Of a stretch of DNA of 64,000 nucleotides, positions 47,108 through 56,000 are shown piece after piece. The DNA lies in the NCBI GenBank assembly GCA_021805565.1, contig JAJZFA010000003.1:62001-126000 (forward strand), given 5' to 3'. The DNA is from Pseudomonadota bacterium. GTDB taxonomy: Bacteria > Pseudomonadota > Alphaproteobacteria > Acetobacterales > Acetobacteraceae. A program made the translations under genes and the position numbers. The notes beneath the pieces were generated by a model. That model did not search any database, had not been told where the DNA came from, and saw only the letters and a list, made by a program, of their open reading frames with translations. Positions within the stretch are counted from its first letter, which is position 1, and each line of letters starts with the position of its first letter.

Positions 47108-47223
47108 TAAGGCAACGCTGGCAAATAAATGCGTCGGGACGCCAGAAAATTTGCCCTATAAAACATTAGCTTAGAGCCTGCTCGACGCTGGCGTTTCTAG
47201 CGGTTATTGTCGAGCAAGTCCTA
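47108..47223 (+). repeat. dispersed double-hairpin repeat family A, copy 2
   Basis: Same element as at 30019, 61992 and 63133. The second hairpin is clear here: GCTCGAC and GTCGAGC arms around a loop containing AGCGG. The first hairpin is partly degraded (GCCAGAAAATTTGCC for GCCAGCAAAGTTGCC). It lies between hisG and aat, 135 bases from the aat stop. Confidence 0.8.
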
Positions 47224-47357
47224 AGTTCGGCAATGTACTGCTGCATCGATTTGAAGACCGATCGCGGGCAGGGCTGGCCCGGCCCTCCCCACCCGTTCGC
47301 GGCTTCGCCATCGTCAGGCCCTTGCCCAGCATTCGGGGTGGCCGGCTTGCGGTGGCT

Positions 47358-48020
47358 CTAATCGCGCTCGGCAAGCTGCCTGAACGCCGCCGCCAGCAGT
47401 TCCGCACCCGGATCGGCCAGCCACACCGCGGGATGATCCACAGCCTCGGCGAGTTGCTGGCGGTATTGATCGCGCGGAATTTCAGCGGCGCCAAACCGGG
47501 TTAGATGCGCGGTAACAAACTGCGTATCCAGCAGCCGGAACCCACCCAGCCGCAAGCGGGCGACCAGATGCACCAGCGCGACCTTGGACGCATCGCGGGC
47601 AAAACTGAACATGCTCTCGCCGAAGAACGCGCCACCCAGGACAACGCCGTACAGCCCGCCGACCAGCGTGCCATCCTGCCAGGTCTCGACCGAATGGGCG
47701 TGGCCCATGTGGAATAGATCGGTAAACAGACGCTCGATCCGGGGGTTGATCCAGGTATCGGTCCGGCCGGGCAGCGGCGTGGCACAGCCGGCGATGGTGC
47801 CCGGGAAGTTGCGATCGGCGGTGACGGCGAAACTGCCCCCCAGAACCGTGCGCAGCAGGCGGCGCGGCAGGTGAAACCCGTCCAGCGGCAGAACCCCGCG
47901 CTTGACCGGGTCGAGCCAGAATAGTTTGTCGCCGGCCCGCCCTTCCGCCATCGGGAACAACCCGTGCCGGTAAGCGCGCAACACAAGGTCCGCCGTGACT
48001 TCCACCGAACGCCGGGACAT
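47358..48020 (-). CDS. aat: leucyl/phenylalanyl-tRNA-protein transferase
   Basis: A 220-residue enzyme of the N-degron pathway that adds Leu or Phe to N-terminal Lys/Arg. Family blocks are clear: [73 protein letters not shown] and [12 protein letters not shown]. The ATG at 48020 gives the family length; the ORF track extends 152 residues into the VOC gene antisense. Confidence 0.93.
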   Translation of the reverse strand: MSRRSVEVTADLVLRAYRHGLFPMAEGRAGDKLFWLDPVKRGVLPLDGFHLPRRLLRTVLGGSFAVTADRNFPGTIAGCATPLPGRTDTWINPRIERLFTDLFHMGHAHSVETWQDGTLVGGLYGVVLGGAFFGESMFSFARDASKVALVHLVARLRLGGFRLLDTQFVTAHLTRFGAAEIPRDQYRQQLAEAVDHPAVWLADPGAELLAAAFRQLAERD

Positions 48021-48065
48021 GATGCTATAGTGCTGCGTTGACCGGCCGATGGGAAGGGCGAACCG

Positions 48066-48473
48066 ATGCTGACGATCCGGCATATCGATCATCTGGTGCT
48101 GCGGGTGACGGACCTGCGGGCCATGATGGACTTCTATAGCGATGTGCTTGGCTGTCCGGTGGAAAAGGTCCAGCCGGACCTGGGGCTGTATCAGTTGCGG
48201 GCGGGCAGCGCGCTGATCGACCTGGTACCCGTCGATGGCAAACTCGGCGCGCAAGGCGGTGCCGCACCCGGTGCCGGGGGCCGCAACGTCGATCATTTCT
48301 GCCTGCGGGTCGAACCGTTCGACGCCGATGCCATTATCGCCCATTTGCGCGCATCCGGCGCCGATCCATCCCCGGTCGCGTCCCGATATGGCGCCGACGG
48401 CCAGGGTCCGTCGATCTACGTGACGGACCCCGAGGGCAACGTCGTCGAACTCAAGGGGCCGCCGGACCCGTAG
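48066..48473 (+). CDS. VOC family protein (glyoxalase/dioxygenase fold)
   Basis: A 135-residue vicinal-oxygen-chelate protein. The paired beta-alpha-beta modules are visible: [23 protein letters not shown], then [13 protein letters not shown] and [16 protein letters not shown] with His and Glu metal ligands. The substrate is unknown. It starts 45 bases from aat, divergently, and its 3' end overlaps the convergent lipoprotein gene by 23 bases. Confidence 0.85.
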   Translation: MLTIRHIDHLVLRVTDLRAMMDFYSDVLGCPVEKVQPDLGLYQLRAGSALIDLVPVDGKLGAQGGAAPGAGGRNVDHFCLRVEPFDADAIIAHLRASGADPSPVASRYGADGQGPSIYVTDPEGNVVELKGPPDP

Positions 48474-49242
48474 CACGGGCCGGGGCGCGATCGGCCGGCT
48501 TTACCGATCCAGCCGGTTTGGCGTCCGGCGCAGGCCCGGCCGTCCCATTCGGCGGCAAGATGGTCGCGGACGATGACCCATCCAAGGCCGCCGCGACGGG
48601 CGCGGCAACAGCCGGCATCGCCGCCGGGGCGATCGTGGCGGCATTTCCGGGCGTGCCAGCGGGGCCATCGGCGGGCGCAGCGGTATCCCCGGCCGCACCG
48701 GGCGTGGCGCCGGGTGAGGCCGAACCGGGAGCCGGTCTGGCAGCATCCGCCGGTTTCGGCTGCGCCAAAGGCGGCACTGTGTAATCCGGCACGACACGCG
48801 CCTGGGTTCCCCCGATCACCAGCACGTTTTCTCCCAGCGCAAGCGGGGTCTTGTCGCGCTGCGTCACGCTGACCAGATCGCCGTTCGTCTTGCGGACGAT
48901 ATATTCGAAGGCGGCGGTGTCGGCCGTCATGTGCTCAACCGCCGATCCGCCGAGGCCGCCGACAAGCGCCCCGCCCAGCGACGTGAACGCCGCGGCGGCA
49001 CCCGTGGCAACCTGCGAGCCAACAATTCCGCCGGCCGCCGCACCGGTCACCGTGCCCACCGTACCGGTGGCGCTGACACCCACGGGCCGGACACCCGCAA
49101 TTACCCCCTGCTCGACCTTGTTCGCCTGCTGGGCCGCATTGCTCGCATACGTATTAGGCGAATAGCTCGGTGCGCATCCGGCCAACCCAGCCAGAACCAG
49201 CGCGGAAACCGCAAAACGAACTGTCAAACCGCAACTCTCCAT
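48451..49242 (-). CDS. SlyB-like glycine-zipper outer-membrane lipoprotein with Ala/Pro-rich tail
   Basis: A 263-residue lipoprotein. The lipobox LAGC has Cys23. A two-span glycine-zipper region follows ([22 protein letters not shown], then [16 protein letters not shown]), typical of the SlyB/17 kDa antigen family. The last 110 residues are low-complexity Ala/Pro/Gly sequence, an unusual tail. The ATG at 49242 places the lipobox correctly; the ORF-track start adds 19 residues. The 3' end overlaps the convergent VOC gene. Confidence 0.8.
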   Translation of the reverse strand: MESCGLTVRFAVSALVLAGLAGCAPSYSPNTYASNAAQQANKVEQGVIAGVRPVGVSATGTVGTVTGAAAGGIVGSQVATGAAAAFTSLGGALVGGLGGSAVEHMTADTAAFEYIVRKTNGDLVSVTQRDKTPLALGENVLVIGGTQARVVPDYTVPPLAQPKPADAARPAPGSASPGATPGAAGDTAAPADGPAGTPGNAATIAPAAMPAVAAPVAAALDGSSSATILPPNGTAGPAPDAKPAGSVKPADRAPARATGPAAP

Positions 49243-49348
49243 CGATTGCGAGCGTGTGGTAGCCGATGATGCCGGGAAAGTCACAGGTCTTTGGCGCATG
49301 GCCGGGCGGACTCTTCACCATGGGCGATTCGCGGACTACCATATCCAA

Positions 49349-51052
49349 ATGACCGAAAATCCTTCCAAACACGGCCTCGCGCGCAATACCGCCAATTATG
49401 GCGACAAGGATTTCGCGCTGTATCTGCGGCGATCCTTCGCCAAATCGATGGGTTATTCGCAAGCCATGCTGGATCGCCCGGTTGTCGGCATCGCCGATAC
49501 CGGATCGGCCTATAACAACTGCCACCGCACCATGCCGGAACTGATCGAGGCGGTGAAACGCGGTGTGCTGGGCGCGGGCGGGCTGCCGATGCCGTTCCCG
49601 ACGATATCGCTGTGCGAGCCGTCGCTGTTTCCCACCTCGATGCACTACCGCAACCTCGCCGCGCTGGACACCGAGGCGATGCTGACGGCGCAGCCGATGG
49701 ACGCGGCGGTGCTGATCGGCGGCTGCGACAAAACCGTGCCGGCCCAGTTGATGGCGGCGGTGTCGGCGGATGTACCGAGCGTGCAACTGGTGACCGGTCC
49801 GATGCTGGCGACCCCGTTTCAGGGGGAACGGCTGTCGGCCTGCACCGATTGCCGCCGATACTGGGCGCAGTATCGCGCGGGCACCGTCAGCGGGGAGCGG
49901 ATCGGCGAACTGGAGGGCCGGCTGGCGACCACCGCCGGAACCTGCGGCGTGATGGGAACCGCATCCACCATGGCCTGCATCGGCGAGGCGCTGGGCATGA
50001 TTCCGCTGGGCCATGGGACCATCCCGGCGGTGCACGCGGACCGGCTGCGCGCGGCGGAAGAAGCCGGAGCGCTAGCCGTGCGCCTGATCGCGAATCCTGT
50101 CCGCCCCAGTCAGATCATAACCGCGCATAGCGTCGAGAACGCGCTGCGCGTGCTGTTGGCGCTGGGCGGGTCCACCAACGCGCTGATCCACCTGACCGCC
50201 ATCGCCGGACGGGCCGGTGTGCCGATCGATTTACGGGCGCTGAACGCATTGTCCGATTCCACCCCGGTTCTGGTCGATCTCAAGCCGACGGGGGACGGCT
50301 ATATGGAGGATTTCCATGCCGCCGGCGGCATGCCGGCGCTGCTGTGGGAACTGCGCGACCTGCTGCATATGGACACGATCGGCGTGACCGGCGGGTCGCT
50401 GGGCGAACGCCTGACAGAGCCCGCATTCGTGGACCGGCGGTATATTCGGGAGCGTTCCAAACCGGTATCGCCGGTGGGCGGAATCGTGTCGTTGTTCGGG
50501 TCCTTGGCGCCGCGCGGTGCGATCCTGAAACGCAGCGCCGCCACCGAATCGCTGTTCGAAACGCAAGCCCGCGCGGTGGTGTTCGACGGGCTGGAAGACC
50601 TCGCCAACCGGATCGACGATCCCGCGCTGGATGTGACCGCGGACGATATCCTGGTGCTGAAAAATGCCGGATCGCTCACCCCGGCCGGGATGCCGGAAGC
50701 TGGCTATCTGCCGATTCCGTCGCGCCTCGCGCGAGCCGGGGTGAAGGACATGGTGCGCATGAGCGATTGCCGCATGTCCGGCACCGCATTCGGCACCATC
50801 GTGCTGCATATTACGCCGGAAGCCGCGGCGGGCGGCCCGTTGGCCCTGGTGGAAAGCGGCGACCGCATACGGCTGTCGGTGAAGGACCGCTCGCTGGATC
50901 TGCTTGTGCCAGAGGCCGAACTGGCGCGGCGGCGGGCCTTGTGGGCGCCGCCGGCTAAACCGAAGCGCGGCTGGGACCGGCTGATCGCCGATCAGGTTCT
51001 GCAGGCGGACGAAGGGTGCGATCTGGCGGTGCTGCGCGCCGGGGGCCAATGA
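49349..51052 (+). CDS. IlvD/Edd family sugar-acid dehydratase
   Basis: A 567-residue Fe-S dehydratase. The cluster cysteines are visible in IGGCDKTVPAQLMA and TTAGTCGVMGTAST, with NNCHRTMPELIEAV near the N-terminus and SDCRMSGTAFGTIVLHITPE near the C-terminus. Sequence character fits the pentonate/hexonate dehydratase branch rather than dihydroxy-acid dehydratase, but the substrate is not certain. The ATG at 49349 lacks a strong ribosome binding site. The GntR regulator downstream may control it. Confidence 0.85.
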   Translation: MTENPSKHGLARNTANYGDKDFALYLRRSFAKSMGYSQAMLDRPVVGIADTGSAYNNCHRTMPELIEAVKRGVLGAGGLPMPFPTISLCEPSLFPTSMHYRNLAALDTEAMLTAQPMDAAVLIGGCDKTVPAQLMAAVSADVPSVQLVTGPMLATPFQGERLSACTDCRRYWAQYRAGTVSGERIGELEGRLATTAGTCGVMGTASTMACIGEALGMIPLGHGTIPAVHADRLRAAEEAGALAVRLIANPVRPSQIITAHSVENALRVLLALGGSTNALIHLTAIAGRAGVPIDLRALNALSDSTPVLVDLKPTGDGYMEDFHAAGGMPALLWELRDLLHMDTIGVTGGSLGERLTEPAFVDRRYIRERSKPVSPVGGIVSLFGSLAPRGAILKRSAATESLFETQARAVVFDGLEDLANRIDDPALDVTADDILVLKNAGSLTPAGMPEAGYLPIPSRLARAGVKDMVRMSDCRMSGTAFGTIVLHITPEAAAGGPLALVESGDRIRLSVKDRSLDLLVPEAELARRRALWAPPAKPKRGWDRLIADQVLQADEGCDLAVLRAGGQ

Positions 51053-51117
51053 ACAGCAAGGATCGCGGGCCGGCGAGACCGCGAATAGCCCAACCCGCCG
51101 ATTGACCGGCTTCACAC

Positions 51118-51846
51118 ATGCCAACACAGGAATACCCTGCGATGTTGCTGCGCGACCGAATTTATACGTCGATCCGCGAGTCGATTTTAAGCGGCGAATT
51201 CCTGCCTGGGATCGAACTTCGCGAGCAGTACCTGGCGGAGCGTTTTCGCGTCAGCCGGTCGCCAGTCCGCGATTCCCTGTTGCGGTTGGAGCAGGAAAAT
51301 CTGGTCACCGTGCTTCCCCGCCGGGGTTATCTGGTCAACCCGATATCGATCGCCGACGTGGACAACATGTTCGCGCTACGCCTGCTGATCGAGCCGGCGT
51401 GTGCGGCCGCGGCAGCCCATCGCGACGATACAGCAGCGCGCGGTCTCGACCGCTTCCGCGACTATGCCGGCGATCGCCGGATCCAGGCGGACTTCTGCGA
51501 CCATAATCTGGAATTTCACCGAGCGGTCGCGGACCTGTCGGGCAATTCCCGTCTGGCCCGGGTGGCGCACGATCTGGCGGAGCAATTCGACCGCCTGGTG
51601 CGGATAAGTATCGATCGTCACAGGACAATCGATACGCGTATGCTGACGGAGGAGCACGTTGGTATTATCGATGCAATTCAGGCCCATGACGCTGGCGCCG
51701 CGGCGCGGCTTTCCACGTCGCATGCAATAGGCGGACGAGCGCGGATGATCGGGTTGCTGGGCGAAATCGCTGGCAAGGGGGGCAATCTCCACGGCCGGGA
51801 CCCCGGCGATGGCGGGCAGACGCCGCGGCCGGCGGTGGTTCCATGA
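51118..51846 (+). CDS. GntR family regulator with FCD domain
   Basis: A 242-residue transcription factor. The winged helix-turn-helix (about residues 8-75) shows IRESILSGEFLPGIELREQYLAERFRVSRSPVRDSLLRL. The FCD effector domain follows, with helix patterns FALRLLIEPACAAAAA and HNLEFHRAVADLSGN; histidines there suggest metal or carboxylate binding. It lies 65 bases after the dehydratase gene on the same strand and is a likely local regulator of it. Confidence 0.85.
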   Translation: MPTQEYPAMLLRDRIYTSIRESILSGEFLPGIELREQYLAERFRVSRSPVRDSLLRLEQENLVTVLPRRGYLVNPISIADVDNMFALRLLIEPACAAAAAHRDDTAARGLDRFRDYAGDRRIQADFCDHNLEFHRAVADLSGNSRLARVAHDLAEQFDRLVRISIDRHRTIDTRMLTEEHVGIIDAIQAHDAGAAARLSTSHAIGGRARMIGLLGEIAGKGGNLHGRDPGDGGQTPRPAVVP

Positions 51847-52031
51847 GACGGCGCGGACTCTGTTTACCCACGCTGGATACAATTTGGACGAACACGATTT
51901 TACGGTACGCGGTCGTGTGACCGCCAGCAACCGATGCCGATGCGTTGCGCCAAGTGTGCTCTTGAACCGGATCGTCGCGCGGTTTAATAGCAATGCCGTT
52001 ATGTATGGGCTTCAGGCGAAGGACTTTTCCG

Positions 52032-52193
52032 ATGTGCGGCCGTCTCGCGATCATCCTGTTCAATGTTGCCTTGCTGGCAGCCACGGCCATTTCGCTGTCG
52101 GCCTGCAATACCGCCGCCGGCGCGGGCCAGGATGTCAGCGCCGTCGGGCATGCGGTGACGAATTCCGCCGAGAAGATTAAGTCCGGCCTTTAA
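52032..52193 (+). CDS. entericidin A/B family small lipoprotein
   Basis: A 53-residue lipoprotein: a hydrophobic signal (LFNVALLAATAI), the lipobox LSAC and the short mature part CNTAAGAGQDVSAVGHAVTNSAEKIK. This is the EcnA/EcnB pattern, membrane lipoproteins of a possible toxin-antidote type. The ATG at 52032 is used; the ORF track starts 13 residues earlier. A CCGGC...GCCGG inverted repeat follows the stop. Confidence 0.8.
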   Translation: MCGRLAIILFNVALLAATAISLSACNTAAGAGQDVSAVGHAVTNSAEKIKSGL

Positions 52194-52319
52194 ACGCCGG
52201 CCTATTTCGGTTGGATTGCGGCGCCAAATATGGCCTAATCGGTCATTCGGGCGGACGGCGTTATCGTCGTCTCGACGCCCATTTCGTCGGTACCGTCCCA
52301 ACGGCGTGATAAGGCGGGT

Positions 52320-53606
52320 TCACCTGCTCATCGCCGCCAGTGCGATCCGGGCAGCGTGCTGACCGCTGATCCACGCCCCCGCCACGGTTCCGGCGAATCC
52401 CACATGACACGCCTCCCCGGCGAACATCAGGTGCCCGTCGGCGACCGGTTCAGCCAACGCATCCCTGGCCAATGCCGAACCGGGCAGCGCATAGCAATAA
52501 GCGCCGCGCACATACGGATCGGCTTCCCAATGCGTGACCAGCGACGCACCGCCCGCGAACAGCCGGTCCACCCGTCCGCCGAACGCCTGACGCAAATAAG
52601 ACAGCGCGAAATCCACCGCCGCCGCATCGCCCTGCCCCGCCAGATCCCACGCGGCGGACCCGCCGATCCAGCCCTGCACATAATCGCGCCCGAACGGCCA
52701 GCACTGAAACGGCATTAAGGGCGCGCCCTGGCGGTCCAGAATGCGATCGACCGAACAATGCGATGGCAGGTCCAAACGGTCTGGGCCGGTGGCGCGTAGC
52801 GCGACCTTCATCGCCAGGCCCATTGGCAGGGATCCAACGGCATCGGTCACCCGCGCCGGCAACGGCGGATCGAACGCCAGGGTGCCCGCGGCCAGCACGC
52901 CGGTGGAAACAGTGACAATGCAGGCGCCGGCGGTGACCGAACCGCTTGGGGTCTCGACGGCGACCCGGCCGTCCTGCCCGCCCCAGCGCACGCGCGTTAC
53001 CGGCGTGTTCAGCCGGATATCCAGTCCCGAAGTCAGCCGCCGCTGCACGAATGCTCCGATTCCGCCGTCCGGCACCAGATTGCCGCCGCCCAGCGCGTTG
53101 CGCCGCCAGTCCATCGCGCTGAACCGATCCGCATCGGCGGCGCAGATCACCGGACCTTCCCAGGCCTCGACGGTCGCGGCAAAGGGGTCGCCGGGCAACT
53201 GACGCGCGATTTCGGCCAGGGCAACGTCGCCCTGGCTGGCCAATAGCGCATCGGCTGCGGCTTCATACCGGGGCCAGGCGTCATTAAGAGCGGATCGTTC
53301 GGCGGCGGTTGCGAGCCGGCCGCCGGCGAAGGTTCGTTCGCTACGGTATTCGTCCGGCTGCAACAACGTATCGCCGGCGGCGCGGGCGATCCCGGTCAGC
53401 GGGTTGTGTTCGGCGTCGTGAAACCAGACCGCGCCCATGTCGAACCAGACTCCGCCGAGTGCCGCCGGATAATCGGTCCTGGCCCGGCCACCGGAGCGGC
53501 CGGACACTTCCAGGAGAACCGCACGCTTGCCGGCGTCGCGCACCACGGCGGCAGCGGCCAGCCCGGCAACACCCGCGCCGACGATCGCAACGTCGTAGTC
53601 GGCCAT
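52320..53606 (-). CDS. flavin-dependent amine oxidase family protein
   Basis: A 428-residue FAD oxidoreductase of the monoamine oxidase/polyamine oxidase family. The N-terminal dinucleotide motif is VAIVGAGVAGLAAAAVV with EVSGRSGGRARTD, and the C-terminal FAD block is LMFAGEACHVGFAGTVAGAWISGQHAA. The substrate is unknown. The ATG at 53606 follows AGGAGG. It is 31 bases downstream of ilvE and probably co-transcribed. Confidence 0.87.
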   Translation of the reverse strand: MADYDVAIVGAGVAGLAAAAVVRDAGKRAVLLEVSGRSGGRARTDYPAALGGVWFDMGAVWFHDAEHNPLTGIARAAGDTLLQPDEYRSERTFAGGRLATAAERSALNDAWPRYEAAADALLASQGDVALAEIARQLPGDPFAATVEAWEGPVICAADADRFSAMDWRRNALGGGNLVPDGGIGAFVQRRLTSGLDIRLNTPVTRVRWGGQDGRVAVETPSGSVTAGACIVTVSTGVLAAGTLAFDPPLPARVTDAVGSLPMGLAMKVALRATGPDRLDLPSHCSVDRILDRQGAPLMPFQCWPFGRDYVQGWIGGSAAWDLAGQGDAAAVDFALSYLRQAFGGRVDRLFAGGASLVTHWEADPYVRGAYCYALPGSALARDALAEPVADGHLMFAGEACHVGFAGTVAGAWISGQHAARIALAAMSR

Positions 53607-53637
53607 TCTTTCCTCCTGCCGGTGCTCGCCGCGCCGT

Positions 53638-54537
53638 TCAGCCGGCGACGCGCACAACCTCCGCCGGAGATTGTAGAACCAGCCGGTCGTAATCCCGCAT
53701 CAACGTCTCGGTGATGGTGCCCGGCGTGAACCGGTGCGCCCCGATCTCCCGCACCGCCGTCACTTCCGCCGCTGTTCCGGCCAGAAACACCTCGGTCGCC
53801 GTCGGCAATTCGGCCGGATCGATCGCCCGCTCGATCACCTTCATCTGATTGCGCGTCGCCAGGGCGATGACGGTGCGCCGGGTGATGCCGTTGAGGAAAC
53901 AGTCCGGGTCCGGCGTATGAAGATCGCCGCCGATAACGAAAAAAATGTTCGCCCCTGTCGTTTCCGCCACACGCCCGCGCCAGTCCAGCATCAGCGCGTC
54001 CGCGTAGCCTTCCTGTTCCGCCTTCAGCTTGGCCAGCGAGCCGATCATGTAAAGCCCGGACGCCTTGGCATGCACCGGCGCGGTATCCGGCGGCGGACGG
54101 CGCCACACCGCCTCCCCTACCCTGATCCCCTGCATCCGCTCCGTCCCGAAATAGCTCGGCCACGGCCACGCGCCGATCGCGAGGTGGATCGACGTTCCGG
54201 TCGCCGACACCGCCAGTTGTTCGGACCCGCGCCAGGCGATCGGCCGCACATACCCGTCGGTCAGTCCGTTCGCTGCCAGCACCGCGTTACTGGCCGCATC
54301 GATCTGGTCGGCGGACCACGGAATGTCGAAGCTCAGGATTCGGCCGGAGTTTATCAACCGTTCGGTGTGATCGCGCAGGCGAAAGATATTGCCACCATAC
54401 GCACGCTCACCCTCGAAAACGGCGCTGGCGTAGTGCAAGCCATGCGATAAAACATGCAATCTGGCATCGCGCCAGGGAACCAGGGCTCCGTCGAGCCAAA
54501 TCCAGCCATCCCGGTCGTCGAAAGGAAATAACGTCAT
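53638..54537 (-). CDS. ilvE: branched-chain-amino-acid aminotransferase
   Basis: A 299-residue class IV PLP aminotransferase. The PLP lysine is in HAKASGLY, and VAETTGANIFFV and NGITRRTVIAL are standard. It catalyses the last step of Val/Leu/Ile synthesis. I use the ATG at 54537 (MTLFPF), preceded by GAAGAAGG, rather than the GTG two codons upstream. It is divergent from the MarR-type gene, as in other alphaproteobacteria. Confidence 0.9.
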   Translation of the reverse strand: MTLFPFDDRDGWIWLDGALVPWRDARLHVLSHGLHYASAVFEGERAYGGNIFRLRDHTERLINSGRILSFDIPWSADQIDAASNAVLAANGLTDGYVRPIAWRGSEQLAVSATGTSIHLAIGAWPWPSYFGTERMQGIRVGEAVWRRPPPDTAPVHAKASGLYMIGSLAKLKAEQEGYADALMLDWRGRVAETTGANIFFVIGGDLHTPDPDCFLNGITRRTVIALATRNQMKVIERAIDPAELPTATEVFLAGTAAEVTAVREIGAHRFTPGTITETLMRDYDRLVLQSPAEVVRVAG

Positions 54538-54640
54538 GCCCACCTTCTTCGTAATTTTGTTGCTTTCAACCCGGCAACGCTAAAACGCGGACGCAAATTA
54601 AGTCAACATTGCTGACCTATTTCCGGATCGAATATCAGGC

Positions 54641-55189
54641 ATGTCCGACGCAAAACCACGAGCGTGGAAGGCCGGCCGGTTTGTCGCGCCGCCTAAACTG
54701 CCGCCGCCGACGCCGATTGTCGATCTCAGCGATGCGGAGATGCGCGCCGCGCAGGATTTATTATTCTTCGGCTATCGCGATTTCACCGATGTCGCGGATA
54801 AGGTGCTGGAGGAACTGGGGCTGGGCCGCGCGCATCATCGCGCGCTGCATTTCATCGGACGCAATCCGGGCATCAAGGTATCTGGCCTGCTGAAGACCTT
54901 GCGCATCTCCAAGCAGGCCCTCGCGCGGGTGCTGAATGCGCTGGTGGACCAGGGGCTGGTCGGGCAGGCCGCCGGATTCGACGACCGCCGCCTGCGCCTG
55001 CTGACCTTGACGGACAAGGGCCACGCGCTGGAGCAGCACCTGTTCGACGCCCAGCGCGACCGGATCGCCGCGGCCTATCGCGCGGCCGGCCCGCAGGCGG
55101 TGGCGGGATTCCGCACCGTCATGCGGGGGCTGACGGACAAAGGCGCGCGAGCGTATATGGACGGCATCGGCTCCGCGGAGGACACCTGA
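54641..55189 (+). CDS. MarR family regulator (PetP-like)
   Basis: A 182-residue winged helix-turn-helix protein. The DNA-binding core is HHRALHFIGRNPGIKVSGLLKTLRISKQALARVLNALVDQGLV, followed by the wing FDDRRLRLLTLTDKG. The gene order with an OmpR-type regulator 4 bases downstream, divergent from ilvE, matches petP-petR of Rhodobacter. The assignment rests on this order, so functional identity (cytochrome gene control) is inferred. Confidence 0.83.
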   Translation: MSDAKPRAWKAGRFVAPPKLPPPTPIVDLSDAEMRAAQDLLFFGYRDFTDVADKVLEELGLGRAHHRALHFIGRNPGIKVSGLLKTLRISKQALARVLNALVDQGLVGQAAGFDDRRLRLLTLTDKGHALEQHLFDAQRDRIAAAYRAAGPQAVAGFRTVMRGLTDKGARAYMDGIGSAEDT

Positions 55190-55193
55190 CCCG

Positions 55194-55892
55194 ATGGCGG
55201 AAGATTGTCACATTCTGGTCGTCGAGGACGATGCCCGTTTGCGGGAGCGTTTGGCGCGGTATCTGTCTGGTGAGGGGTTCCGGGTGACCGCCGCCGCCGA
55301 TGCGGCCGAGGCGCGAACGCAACTGCGGGCGATCGATCCCGACCTGATCGTGCTGGACGTGATGATGCCGGGCGAAAGCGGCCTGGACCTGACACAGTCG
55401 CTGCGGCTGGGTGCCGGTCACGACATGCCCATTCTGCTGCTGACCGCGCGGGGTGCGCCGGAAGATCGCATCGCCGGGTTCGAGGCCGGGGCCGACGATT
55501 ATCTGGGCAAGCCGTTCGAGCCGCGCGAACTGGTGCTGCGGATCCGTTCACTGTTACGCCGGGCGCCGGCGCCCGTGCCGCATGCACCGGCCGGGCCGGT
55601 GCGAATCGGCGAAGCGACCTTCGACCCCGATCGTGGCGAACTCACAGATGCCAGCGGGCCGGTTCGGCTGACCGGCGGCGAGGCGGCGCTGCTGACCGCG
55701 CTGGCGCGCAAAGCGAACGAGGTGCTGTCTCGCGAAGAAATCGCCGAGGCGCTGGGCATGGACGATTCGGGCGAACGCGCGATCGACGTGCAGGTGGTGC
55801 GCCTGCGCCGCAAGATCGAGGCCGATCCCCGGGAGCCGCGCTTTTTGCACACGGTTCGCGGCCGCGGCTATATCCTTAAACCGGGCGTCTAG
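55194..55892 (+). CDS. OmpR/PhoB family response regulator (PetR-like)
   Basis: A 232-residue regulator. The receiver domain has VVEDDARLR (acid pocket), Asp55 in LIVLDVMMPGESG (phosphorylation site), LLLTARG and KPFEPREL. The C-terminal winged helix domain has LSREEIAEALGMDDSGERAIDVQVVRLRRKIE. It lies 4 bases after the MarR gene and is followed by its likely partner kinase, separated by repeat family B copy 2, which begins at the TAG stop. Confidence 0.92.
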   Translation: MAEDCHILVVEDDARLRERLARYLSGEGFRVTAAADAAEARTQLRAIDPDLIVLDVMMPGESGLDLTQSLRLGAGHDMPILLLTARGAPEDRIAGFEAGADDYLGKPFEPRELVLRIRSLLRRAPAPVPHAPAGPVRIGEATFDPDRGELTDASGPVRLTGGEAALLTALARKANEVLSREEIAEALGMDDSGERAIDVQVVRLRRKIEADPREPRFLHTVRGRGYILKPGV

Positions 55893-55996
55893 TGTCCCGG
55901 TTCGCAAATGCCTGCATCCCGCGCCGGGACGCTCGATCCCTGTTGTCAGAGGTTTGCCGGACCCTGAAACGGGCAGGCATTTCAGGGGCAATACAA
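55890..55996 (+). repeat. dispersed intergenic repeat family B, copy 2
   Basis: Related to 25156-25260 (same ordered blocks: TAGTGTC, TTCGC, CCGGGACGCTCG, TGTTGTCA, GGCATTTCAGGGGCA). The inverted end is weaker here: CCCTGAAA and TTTCAGGG around a 10-base loop. It also has an outer TCCCGG/CCGGGA stem. It fills the whole gap between the response regulator and its kinase, and its AGGGG lies about 12 bases before the kinase ATG. Confidence 0.7.
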
Positions 55997-56000
55997 TAGA

